Assembly (NCBI RefSeq): GCF_902859805.1
Contig: NZ_CADIKC010000001.1
Span: 1-64,000, forward strand
Source of the DNA: Paraburkholderia sediminicola
GTDB taxonomy: Bacteria; Pseudomonadota; Gammaproteobacteria; Burkholderiales; Burkholderiaceae
Reading direction: 5' to 3'
DNA length: 64,000 nucleotides
Part shown: in pieces, positions 35,087-43,504 of the stretch
Layout of the letters: every line of letters starts with the position of its first letter
How positions within the stretch are numbered: the first letter of the stretch is position 1
Made by a program: the position numbers and the translations under genes
The notes under the pieces: model-generated
Database searches by the model: none
What the model saw: the letters and a program-made list of their open reading frames with translations, nothing else
Told to the model about the DNA's origin: nothing

Positions 35087-36561
35087 ACCCGGCCCTCGTC
35101 ATCATCGTTCTGTTTGCTCTCTTCGCGCTGGCGGTCGGCCTGTATGCGCGTCGCGGCAAGACGTTCAGCCTGGAGCAATGGGCGGTCGGCGGACGCGGCT
35201 TCGGCTCGCTTCTCACCTTCCTGCTGATGGCAGGCGAGGCGTTCTCGACCTTCTCGTTTCTCGGTGCGAGTGGCTGGACCTACAGCAAGGGGGTGCCGGC
35301 GTTCTACATCCTGTCGTATGGCTGCCTCGCATACGTGTTTGGTTACTGGATGCTGCCCCTCATCTGGCGTTATGCGAAGGAACGCGGCCTCGTTTCGTTC
35401 GCCGATTATTTCGCATCGAAGTACGACAGCCGCGCCATCGGCGTGCTGGTGTCGGTAGTGGCGGTCTTCGCGATGGTGTCGTTGCTGATCATCCAGTTGC
35501 GCGGTCTCGGCATTATCGTCTCCGAGATGTCGTATGGCCTGATCTCGCAGGAAACGGCCATCTGGATCAGTGCGACGCTGATGGTCCTGTATATGAGCGT
35601 CTCTGGCATCCACGGTTCGGCCAGCATTGCGATCTTCAAGGACGTGCTGATCCTCGGTCTCGCGATTTTTCTCGGCACCTATTTGCCGCTGCACTACTTC
35701 GGCGGCTTTGGCGAGATGTTCGCGCGCATCGACGCTGTTCATCCCGAACTGTTGCGCATGCCCGAGCACGGTTTTAATCTGAGCTGGTACAACTCGACAC
35801 TGCTGCTGACATCGCTGGGCTACTACTTGTATCCTCATGGTTTCACCGCCGTCTACGTGGCGCGCGACGCATCGGCGCTGCGCAAGAACACCATGCTGAT
35901 GCCGATCTACCAGGTGTTGATCGCGTTCCTGTTCCTCGTCGGTTTCGCCGCGGTGCTGACCGTGCACGGGCTCGAAGGCGCCCAAACCGATCTCGCGCTG
36001 CTGCGGCTCGTCAAGCAGACTTTCCCGTCATGGTTCGTTGGGATCGTTGGCGGCGCCGGTCTGCTTACGGCACTGGTGCCAGGTTCGCTGATCATGCTTA
36101 ATGCGTCGACGATGATTGCCCGCAACATCTATCGCGAAGGTTTCGCGCCGCAGGCAAGCGACCGGCAAGTCGGGCGCGTTGCACGTATCGCGCTGCCGCT
36201 GTTCACGCTGGTTGTCGTCTACTTCGTGCTGCGTGGCGGCTCGAACTTCGTCGCGCTCGCAATCTTCTCGTCGAGCCTTTTGACGCAACTCGTCCCGATG
36301 CTCGCCTCGAGTTTCCTGAAGCGCCCATTCGGCACCCGGGAAGCAGCGTTCGGCGGCATCTTCGCGGGTGCGATCGTGCTGGCTTTGGCGAACTGGCGCG
36401 GCATGACGCTGGCCACTGTTTTCCCGGCCGCGCCGATCGCCTTCACCTCCATTAACACGGGCCTCGTCGCGTTGTTCGCCAATGCCGTGGTGTTCATCGC
36501 GATCAGCGCCGCGCAGCGCGCGTTGCGGGCCCGTATCGCCACTTCCGTCGAATCGGCATGA
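35083..36561 (+). CDS. Sodium:solute symporter (SSS family)
   Basis: A 492-residue inner-membrane carrier with about 13 hydrophobic segments. Typical marks are the N-terminal EQWAVGGRGFGSLLTFLLMAGE, FSFLGASGWTYSKG and the segment GIVGGAGLLTALVPGSLIMLNASTMIARNIYR. The ATG follows GGGAGG and overlaps the DUF3311 stop; its own stop overlaps the amidohydrolase start. Tight coupling to two hydrolases implies that it imports their substrate, perhaps a nucleobase-like compound. Confidence 0.9.
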   Translation: MNPALVIIVLFALFALAVGLYARRGKTFSLEQWAVGGRGFGSLLTFLLMAGEAFSTFSFLGASGWTYSKGVPAFYILSYGCLAYVFGYWMLPLIWRYAKERGLVSFADYFASKYDSRAIGVLVSVVAVFAMVSLLIIQLRGLGIIVSEMSYGLISQETAIWISATLMVLYMSVSGIHGSASIAIFKDVLILGLAIFLGTYLPLHYFGGFGEMFARIDAVHPELLRMPEHGFNLSWYNSTLLLTSLGYYLYPHGFTAVYVARDASALRKNTMLMPIYQVLIAFLFLVGFAAVLTVHGLEGAQTDLALLRLVKQTFPSWFVGIVGGAGLLTALVPGSLIMLNASTMIARNIYREGFAPQASDRQVGRVARIALPLFTLVVVYFVLRGGSNFVALAIFSSSLLTQLVPMLASSFLKRPFGTREAAFGGIFAGAIVLALANWRGMTLATVFPAAPIAFTSINTGLVALFANAVVFIAISAAQRALRARIATSVESA

Positions 36562-37763
36562 CCATCATGACTCGCTCTATTCTTCTCTCCAACGTCCGGC
36601 TGGCTGACGGCCAGGCGGTTTCCGTAGCCATCGCCGATGGCCGCATCGCCGCGCTCGGCCCGCATGTCGAAGCGCAACCTGGCGTGCTGGCCGAAGACGG
36701 CGGCGGCGCATTACTGCTGCCGGGTTTTGTCGAAGGGCACACGCACATCGACAAGAGCCACTGGGGCCGCGCGTGGTATCGCAACGAGGTCGGACCCGCC
36801 CTCACCGACCGGATCAGCAACGAGCGCGAATGGCGCAAGACGTCGGGCCACGATGCGGCCAGCCAGTCGCTCGCGCTGTCGCGAGCATTCGTGCAGGCAG
36901 GCACGACACGACTGCGTACCCATGTCGACGTGGATACCGACGCGGGGCTGCGTTATGTCGAAGGCGTGCTCAGCACGCGGCAGACGATGCAAGACGTGCT
37001 GGACATGCAGATCGTCGCGTTTCCCCAGTCGGGCATGCTGATCCGTCCCGGCACAGTCGAACTGCTCGGCGGCGCACTCGCCGCGGGCGCCGACGTACTC
37101 GGCGCACTCGATCCAGCCTTGATCGACGGTGATCCCGTTGCGTCGCTGAACGCGACCTTCGAACTGGCGGAACGCTATCGCAAGCCGATCGATATCCATC
37201 TGCACGAACCCGGTGAAGTCGGCGCGTTCACGCTGAAACTGCTGCTCGATCGCGTTGCCGCGATGGGCATGCAGGGGCAAGTGGTCGTCAGCCACGCATT
37301 TTGCCTTGGCGCATTGCCCGAACGTGAGCGCGACGCGCTGCTCGAACGGATCGCATACTTGCGTGTAGCGCTTCTCACCAGCGCGCCGCCGTCTCGCCCC
37401 GTTCCTCCGCTCAAAATTTGCAGGGACAAAGGCATCACGATCTTTGGCGGCAACGATGGCATTCGCGACACCTGGTCGCCGTACGGCGTACCGGACATGC
37501 TCGAGCGCGCGATGCTGATCGGCATGCGCTACGACTTGCGGCGCGACGACGATCTCGCGATTGCCTTCGACTGTGTGAGCGACGCTGCGGCTCGAGGCTG
37601 CGGTTTCGCCGACTATGGCCTGCGCGTCGGTGCACGCGCGGACCTCGTGCTGGTCGATGCCGAGTGCGTCGCGCATGCCGTGGTTGCGCGGCCAAAACGC
37701 AAACTGGTTATCGCAAACGGACGCATCGTCGTACGCAACGGCGAGCTGGTCGACGCCGCGTAA
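36558..37763 (+). CDS. Cytosine-deaminase-like amidohydrolase (copy 1)
   Basis: A 401-residue metal-dependent amidohydrolase of the cytosine deaminase branch. The metal site is visible: HTHIDKS, the HLHEPG block, VVSHAFCLG and FGGNDGIRDTWSPYG with the catalytic Asp. In CodA the corresponding blocks are HIHLDT, HCDE, SHTT and HDD, so the second and last differ and the natural substrate may not be cytosine. It starts within the symporter stop (ATGA). A paralogue lies at 40181-41398. Confidence 0.85.
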   Translation: MTIMTRSILLSNVRLADGQAVSVAIADGRIAALGPHVEAQPGVLAEDGGGALLLPGFVEGHTHIDKSHWGRAWYRNEVGPALTDRISNEREWRKTSGHDAASQSLALSRAFVQAGTTRLRTHVDVDTDAGLRYVEGVLSTRQTMQDVLDMQIVAFPQSGMLIRPGTVELLGGALAAGADVLGALDPALIDGDPVASLNATFELAERYRKPIDIHLHEPGEVGAFTLKLLLDRVAAMGMQGQVVVSHAFCLGALPERERDALLERIAYLRVALLTSAPPSRPVPPLKICRDKGITIFGGNDGIRDTWSPYGVPDMLERAMLIGMRYDLRRDDDLAIAFDCVSDAAARGCGFADYGLRVGARADLVLVDAECVAHAVVARPKRKLVIANGRIVVRNGELVDAA

Positions 37764-37804
37764 CCGTGCGTGAGCACCTCACAAGACACAAGAAAAGTTT
37801 GCAT

Positions 37805-39256
37805 ATGAACGATAAGCAACAGGTCGACATCCTCATCGAGCACGGCTGCGTGATCACAATCGATGCCGCGCGCCGCGTCATCGAAGACGGCGCAGTGGCC
37901 ATCAAGGGGGACCGCATCGTCGCCGTCGGCGAGACAAGCGAGCTTGCGCAGCAATACCACGCAGACCGCGTAATCGACGCACGCCGCAAAGCGGTGCTGC
38001 CAGGTCTGATCGATGCCCACGCCCATGCCGGGCATGCGATGTTGAGGACGATCGGCGGCGCAAACGGCGATGCATGGTCGGCGGCGTGCGAGGCGATCTA
38101 TACGCGCGCCTCGGACGAAACGTTCTGGGAAATGGAATCGCATCTTGCGGCACTGGAGCGCCTCAAGGCGGGCGTGACGACCGGCGTATCGCTGCTCGGC
38201 GGCGGGGACTCGATCATGCGCGTCGACGACCCCATCTATGCACGGCGTCACTGCGACGCGGTGGTCAGAACCGGCACCCGCTCGATCGTCGCGGTCGGTC
38301 CGTCGCGGCCACCCGAACCGCGCGCCTACACCCACCATGGTGCGAACGGCAGCGTGACGCGCAACGTCGATTTTGCGCAGATGTATGAGGTTTGCGAAGA
38401 GATCATCGACGCATGCCATGGCGACGCCAACGGCCGCATCCAGATTGCCTTGACGCTGCCTGTCTACGCCCCGCAACACTATCCCGAGCACGCAGCACAC
38501 GAACCCAGCGTCCGGCTTCAGGCCGAGCGCTACACGGCGTTGGCCCGGGAACGCGGTCTAAGTCTGACGCAAGACGGCCATCGCGCCGGTTCGCTCGATT
38601 TCGCGCATCGTGAGCTGGGACTGCTGAACGCGAAGTCGTTCATGTCGCACGCTATCGATCTCACCCCCGAGGACATTGCGGCGTGCGTCGAGACGGGCGC
38701 CTCGATCGTGCACAATCCGAGCGCGATCACGTCGATCATCGGACGTTGCCCCGTGCCCGAACTCATCGATGCCGGCGTGACGGTGGCGATCGGCTCGGAT
38801 GGCGCGGCGCCGGATCGGGGCTACGACATGTTCCGCCACATGTGGCAGTGCATGCATTACCACCGCCGTCATTTTCGTGACCCGGACGTCCTGCCGCACG
38901 GCAAGGTACTCGAAATGGTCACGATCGACGCCGCTAAAGCGTTGTCGCTCGACCATGAGCTCGGCTCGCTCGAAGTCGGCAAGCAGGCCGACATCATTCT
39001 GGTCGACCTGTTCAAGCCGCACCTCATGCCGATGAATATGCCGGTTCATCGCGTCACCTGCTTCGCGAATGCCGGCGACGTGTGCATGACGATGGTCGGC
39101 GGCAGAGTGCTGATGGAGAACTACCGGGTACTGTCGGTCGACGAAGGGGACATTCTCGAGCGCGTGCAGGCGGCTGCGGATCGTGCGTTCGATCGCGCGG
39201 GGTTGCGCCATCTGCTGGAAACGCCGCCTACGCTTTGGCGACGTAGCCATTATTGA
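37805..39256 (+). CDS. Amidohydrolase of the guanine/8-oxoguanine deaminase and triazine hydrolase type
   Basis: A 483-residue amidohydrolase. The metal ligands appear in LPGLIDAHAHAGHAML, DGHRAGS, FMSHAIDL and AIGSDGAAPDRG, and the C-terminal PVHRVTCFANAGDVCMTMVGG closes the composite beta-domain. The family includes guanine and 8-oxoguanine deaminases, SAH/MTA deaminases, and atrazine-type hydrolases; no finer call is safe. It follows the cytosine-deaminase-like gene by 41 bp and has a weak ribosome-binding site. It is probably a later step in the same pathway. Confidence 0.8.
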   Translation: MNDKQQVDILIEHGCVITIDAARRVIEDGAVAIKGDRIVAVGETSELAQQYHADRVIDARRKAVLPGLIDAHAHAGHAMLRTIGGANGDAWSAACEAIYTRASDETFWEMESHLAALERLKAGVTTGVSLLGGGDSIMRVDDPIYARRHCDAVVRTGTRSIVAVGPSRPPEPRAYTHHGANGSVTRNVDFAQMYEVCEEIIDACHGDANGRIQIALTLPVYAPQHYPEHAAHEPSVRLQAERYTALARERGLSLTQDGHRAGSLDFAHRELGLLNAKSFMSHAIDLTPEDIAACVETGASIVHNPSAITSIIGRCPVPELIDAGVTVAIGSDGAAPDRGYDMFRHMWQCMHYHRRHFRDPDVLPHGKVLEMVTIDAAKALSLDHELGSLEVGKQADIILVDLFKPHLMPMNMPVHRVTCFANAGDVCMTMVGGRVLMENYRVLSVDEGDILERVQAAADRAFDRAGLRHLLETPPTLWRRSHY

Positions 39257-39269
39257 GGCCCAAGCGGCT

Positions 39270-40106
39270 TTATCGGGGTGCGTTTAGCGTCAACTTCATA
39301 TGCCGGTTGACGTCCTTGTACAGGAGGTAGCGGAAACGGTCCGGTCCACCTGCGTAGCAGGCTTGCGGGCAAAAGGCACGCAACCACATGAAGTCACCGG
39401 CCTCGACTTCCACCCAGTCCTGATTCAACCGGTAGACCGCTTTGCCTTCCAGCACATACAGGCCGTGTTCCATCACGTGAGTCTCGGCGAACGGAATCAC
39501 GCCGCCTGGCTGGAACGTGACAATGTTGACGTGCATGTCGTGACGCATGTCGTTGATATCGACGAAACGTGTCGTCACCCAGCGTCCGTCGGTGCCGGGC
39601 ATCGGAATGGGTTCAATGTCCTGCTCGTTTGTGACGAAGGCCTCAGGCAACGGCACGCCATCAACGCGCTCATAGTGCTTGCGAATCCAGTGGAAACGCG
39701 CCGTGTCGCCGCTGCGATTGCGCAACGACCAGTCTGTGCCTGGCGGAATGAACGCGTAACCGCCAGCCTTCAGAACGTGGGCGGCGCCATGCAGGGTGAC
39801 TTCGATTTCGCCTTCGACAACAAAGAGCACGCCTTCGGCGTTCTTGTCCTGTTCGGGATGTTCGCTGCCACCGCCGTCCCTGACTTCCATGATGTACTGC
39901 GCAAACGTCTCGGCGAATCCCGACAGCGGGCGCGCCAGCACCCACATGCGGGTCTTCTCCCAGAACGGAAGGTGACTGGTAACGATATCCCGCATAACGC
40001 CTTTGGGAATGACCGCATACGCTTCGGTGAACATGGCGCGGTCTGTCAGCAGTTCAGTCTGGGCGGGATGGCCGCCGTGAGGTGCATAGTAAGTGGTCCG
40101 TGACAT
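39270..40106 (-). CDS. allE: (S)-ureidoglycine aminohydrolase-like bicupin
   Basis: A 278-residue double-cupin enzyme. In plants and E. coli this family turns (S)-ureidoglycine into ureidoglycolate and ammonia, late in purine breakdown. In the C-terminal cupin I find Glu208, His210, His214 and Gln248 (ETHVMEH ... FCPQ) plus Tyr260 and Lys264. As I recall, these match the Mn ligands and substrate contacts of the Arabidopsis enzyme with a constant 27-residue offset. The ATG at 40106 follows AGGGAG. It is convergent with the amidohydrolase and is followed on its strand by nothing. No allantoinase or allantoate amidohydrolase is nearby. Confidence 0.85.
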   Translation of the reverse strand: MSRTTYYAPHGGHPAQTELLTDRAMFTEAYAVIPKGVMRDIVTSHLPFWEKTRMWVLARPLSGFAETFAQYIMEVRDGGGSEHPEQDKNAEGVLFVVEGEIEVTLHGAAHVLKAGGYAFIPPGTDWSLRNRSGDTARFHWIRKHYERVDGVPLPEAFVTNEQDIEPIPMPGTDGRWVTTRFVDINDMRHDMHVNIVTFQPGGVIPFAETHVMEHGLYVLEGKAVYRLNQDWVEVEAGDFMWLRAFCPQACYAGGPDRFRYLLYKDVNRHMKLTLNAPR

Positions 40107-40180
40107 TCGACACTCTCCCTGATAATTCACGTTGAAGTCCCGGTAGCCGCAAACATGCGGCTTCCTGGCGGACGTTGGTT

Positions 40181-41398
40181 TCAGTCGGCGAGGCCAGGTT
40201 CTGGCGCCCTGACCTTGAAATGCAAACGGGACGAATCACCCCAGAATTGCCCGCTTCGGACGATGGCCCGATCAGCCGGCACGGCGGCGACGGCAGCAGC
40301 GGCGTTCGGCGCTTTCACGACGATGAACGTCGCCTCATTGCCGACCTTCAGTCCGTAGCCACTTTTCTCCAACACGGCGGCACCCGCTTCCGTTGCCATG
40401 TGCAGCGCAACGCGCAGTTCTTCATCGGTGTAGAAACCGGCGCGATAACCGACCAGCATCGCTCGTTGCAACATGTCGCCGTTGCCATACGGCCACCATG
40501 CGTCCTGAATGTTGTCGTTACCGGTGAACACGCGCACACCGGCTGCGCGCAGTTGCAGGATCGGCGGGAACGCGCGGTCGCCCGGCGCATTCGTCATGAT
40601 CGATACACCGGCTTGTGCAAGCGCGACAGCGACACGATCGACTACTTCGGGCGCGACGTCACCGAGCCCGTACGCGTGACTCACCGATACGCGGCCGTTC
40701 AACCCCAACGCTGCCGTACGTGCAGCAATGCGGTGCAGTTGATCAATGCCCTGCTGCCCCGGTTCATGGAGGTGAATATCGATTTTCACGGCGCGCTTTT
40801 CAGCGATGCCAAAGACAATATCGAGCTGGCCATCGGCGTCGTCATCCAGCGTTGTTGGATCGATTCCGCCCACCACCTGCGCGCCTTCACGGGCCGCCAG
40901 ATCGAGAATCTCCGCCGTGCCCGGGCACGACACGACGCCGGCCTGCGGGAACGCGACGAGTTCGATATCCATCACACCACGCCATTTTTCGCGCGCTTCC
41001 ATGACGGCATGCAGGTTGGTCAGCCCCGTTGTCGCGTCGACGTCGACATGGCTGCGCATCGCAATCGTGCCGAACGAGGCGGCCTGACGGATCAGCGCGT
41101 CGGCGCGCTCGACGATAGGCGCGGCGCTTGCCAGTTCCTGCTTTTCGATGGCGAGACGCTCGCGCAGGCTCGCGACATGACGATGAGGACGCCAGCCGTC
41201 GCCAACGAAGCTTTTATCAAGGTGAATATGTCCGTCGACAAACCCGGGCAGCACCAGATGCCCCGCCAGATCTACGACCTCCGCGCCGTCGATCCCGGGA
41301 CGTTCCGCATCGATGCCGACAAAGCGCCCCTCATGCACGGCGAGGTTGAGTGGGTTGCCGTCGGCGTCTACGGCGTTGACGAATACGCGGTCGAACAT
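40181..41398 (-). CDS. Cytosine-deaminase-like amidohydrolase (copy 2)
   Basis: A 405-residue paralogue of the protein at 36558-37763. It has HIHLDKSFVGDG, the HLHEPGQQG block, VSVSHAYGLG and FTGNDNIQDAWWPYG. Like copy 1 it carries HLHE where CodA has HCDE and GND where CodA has HDD. By eye the copies are about 35-40% identical, so they are not a recent duplication and may act on different intermediates. It is upstream of the bicupin gene on the same strand (74-bp gap) and divergent from the DUF969 gene. Confidence 0.83.
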   Translation of the reverse strand: MFDRVFVNAVDADGNPLNLAVHEGRFVGIDAERPGIDGAEVVDLAGHLVLPGFVDGHIHLDKSFVGDGWRPHRHVASLRERLAIEKQELASAAPIVERADALIRQAASFGTIAMRSHVDVDATTGLTNLHAVMEAREKWRGVMDIELVAFPQAGVVSCPGTAEILDLAAREGAQVVGGIDPTTLDDDADGQLDIVFGIAEKRAVKIDIHLHEPGQQGIDQLHRIAARTAALGLNGRVSVSHAYGLGDVAPEVVDRVAVALAQAGVSIMTNAPGDRAFPPILQLRAAGVRVFTGNDNIQDAWWPYGNGDMLQRAMLVGYRAGFYTDEELRVALHMATEAGAAVLEKSGYGLKVGNEATFIVVKAPNAAAAVAAVPADRAIVRSGQFWGDSSRLHFKVRAPEPGLAD

Positions 41399-41836
41399 GA
41401 TTCTGCCCTCTGCGAGTCAGGACACATCCAACGCGCCCTGATCGGGTTGCGTTCGTCGCGCTGCATGGTCCTGTGTGGAATGGATCGTTGCACCATATCG
41501 GACAGCCGCCATATCCACAAATTAAATGTTGGAATGACCTGTATTCATTTTTTGGATAGGTCGGCGCGACCGCCGGTCGCCCGTGACTGCGCAATCTGAC
41601 ATTTCCCCTGGCGCACCAACTCTCCGACGTAACTGCTCGTCATTCCTGGCGTTTACCCTGAAACCGCATTTTGCTGACTATTTATCGATAAATTATCGTG
41701 CTAGATTTCGTCGCCTGAGATCCGTTGCAACCTGGAGCAACCTTGCACTGCCCGAGTGCAACCGGCTTTCACCCGGCCTCCTAAGCAACGCGCTCAGCAG
41801 TAGAACAACGACATAACAGCGACGCAGGAGAACAGC
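41399..41836. other. Divergent intergenic region with 14-bp palindrome
   Basis: 438 bp between the second cytosine-deaminase-like gene and DUF969. It has two AT-rich patches (about 41510-41570 and 41665-41705). The second holds ATTTATCGATAAAT (41680-41693), a perfect palindrome and possible operator. No gene is seen. Confidence 0.5.
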
Positions 41837-42544
41837 ATGTGGGTCTTGATAGGCGTGCCGATCGTCGTACTCGGCTTCGCATTGCGCTTCAATGCGCTAC
41901 TCGTGGTGACGATTGCGGGAATTGCCACGGGCATTGCCGGCGGCTTGCAAGCGGTGGAGATTGTGAGCGCGTTCGGCAAAGCGTTCGCCGACAACCGCTA
42001 CATGGGCCTGATCTGGCTCACGCTGCCCGTGATCGCATTGCTCGAACGCAACGGCCTGAAAGAACAGGCCAAACACCTGATTTCACGTTTGCATGCAGCC
42101 ACCACGGGCCGGGTGCTGCTGCTCTACTTCGTGATCCGCCAGATCACGGCCGCGCTTGGGCTTACCTCGCTCGGCGGTCATGCGCAGATGGTGCGCCCGC
42201 TGATCGCGCCAATGGCCGAGGCGGCCGCCGCGAACCGCTATGGCGAATTACCCGATGCGGTGCGCCAGCAGATTCGCGCGAATGCGTCAGCCGTCGACAA
42301 CATTGCCGTGTTCTTCGGCGAAGACATTTTCATTGCAATCCAGTCGATCCTGCTGATCAAAGGCTTTCTCGAACAGAACGGCATCATCGTCGAACCGTTG
42401 CACGTCTCAGTGTGGGCGATTCCCACGGCGGTGGCGGCACTCGTGATTCACGCCGTGCGCCTGATGCTGCTCGATCGCAATCTCTCGCACAAGATGAATT
42501 CGCTCGGCATGGCGCAGGGACAGAAACAAGGTATCGCACCATGA
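41837..42544 (+). CDS. DUF969 membrane protein
   Basis: A 235-residue inner-membrane protein with about five or six hydrophobic segments. DUF969 and DUF979 proteins always travel together and look like the two halves of a permease. Conserved-looking parts are FADNRYMGLIWLTLPVIALLERNG, SLGGHAQMVRPLI and ASAVDNIAVFFGEDIF. The start is an ATG with GGAG about ten bases before it. The stop overlaps the next start (ATGATGA). The substrate is not known; in some bacteria the pair sits near pyroglutamyl peptidase genes, which are absent here. Confidence 0.82.
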   Translation: MWVLIGVPIVVLGFALRFNALLVVTIAGIATGIAGGLQAVEIVSAFGKAFADNRYMGLIWLTLPVIALLERNGLKEQAKHLISRLHAATTGRVLLLYFVIRQITAALGLTSLGGHAQMVRPLIAPMAEAAAANRYGELPDAVRQQIRANASAVDNIAVFFGEDIFIAIQSILLIKGFLEQNGIIVEPLHVSVWAIPTAVAALVIHAVRLMLLDRNLSHKMNSLGMAQGQKQGIAP

Positions 42545-43494
42545 TGATCAAGCTCGAATCCCTCTACGTGCTGGCCGGTTTGATGTTTGCCGCGTTCGCG
42601 ATTTTTAATCTGCAAGACCGTTCGAATCCGCGCCGCATCGTCAATTTTCTGTTCTGGGGGATCTACGCGATCACCTTCATGTTCGGCGGAGAACTGCCGC
42701 ATTTCGTGACCGGTTGTCTCGCCATCGCACTGGCCTTGATCGCCGGATCCGGCAAGCTCGGCAAAGGCAACGCCGACAGTAATGGCGAAGCGGCCGCCGC
42801 GCGCCGCGAGGCCAGAGCACAACGCTTTGGCAACAGGCTTTTCATACCGGCGCTGCTAATTCCGGTCGTTACTTTGCTCGGCACATTGACACTGAAATAC
42901 GTACCGTTCGTCGAAGCGAAAAACGTCACGCTGATTTCGCTGGTGTTGGGCACGCTGGTCGCGTTTGGTGCGGCACTTTTTATGCTGCGCGACTCGCCGG
43001 TGCACGCATTGAAAGACGCGCGGCACACCATGGATACCGTGGGCTGGGCAGCCATTTTGCCGCAGATGCTGGCCGCCCTCGGCGCACTGTTTGCGATTGC
43101 CGGCGTGGGCCATGTGGTATCGGATCTCGTGAAAACGTGGATTCCAGTCGACTCCGCTTTCGCGGTGGTCGCGGCCTATACGTTCGGCATGGCAATCTTC
43201 ACGATGATCATGGGTAACGCCTTTGCCGCCTTTCCGGTTATGACCGCCGGCATTGGTCTGCCATTGATCGTGCATCAATTTCATGGCAACCCGGCCATTC
43301 TCGGCGCGATCGGCATGCTGTGCGGCTTCTGCGGCACTTTGATGACCCCAATGGCCGCCAACTTCAATATCGTGCCGGCTGCGCTGCTGGAACTGAAAGA
43401 CCAGAATGGCGTGATCAAGGCGCAGTGGCCGACCGCTTTACTATTGCTGATCGTCAATACCATACTGCTGTACCTGTTCGTATTCCGCTTTTGA
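42541..43494 (+). CDS. DUF979 membrane protein
   Basis: A 317-residue inner-membrane protein with about nine hydrophobic segments and one longer charged loop (GNADSNGEAAAARREARAQ, residues ~75-95). The segment MGNAFAAFPVMTAGIGLPLIV and LCGFCGTLMTPMAANFNIVPAALLEL resemble re-entrant transporter motifs. It overlaps the DUF969 stop, so the pair is translationally coupled and probably forms one transporter. The true start may be either of two adjacent ATG codons. Confidence 0.82.
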   Translation: MMIKLESLYVLAGLMFAAFAIFNLQDRSNPRRIVNFLFWGIYAITFMFGGELPHFVTGCLAIALALIAGSGKLGKGNADSNGEAAAARREARAQRFGNRLFIPALLIPVVTLLGTLTLKYVPFVEAKNVTLISLVLGTLVAFGAALFMLRDSPVHALKDARHTMDTVGWAAILPQMLAALGALFAIAGVGHVVSDLVKTWIPVDSAFAVVAAYTFGMAIFTMIMGNAFAAFPVMTAGIGLPLIVHQFHGNPAILGAIGMLCGFCGTLMTPMAANFNIVPAALLELKDQNGVIKAQWPTALLLLIVNTILLYLFVFRF

Positions 43495-43504
43495 GGAGGC
43501 GCCG

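Noticed and set aside
36558..37763. Calling the first amidohydrolase a cytosine deaminase (codA)
   Set aside because: Two metal-site blocks differ from CodA and no cytosine permease is linked, so only a family-level call is justified.
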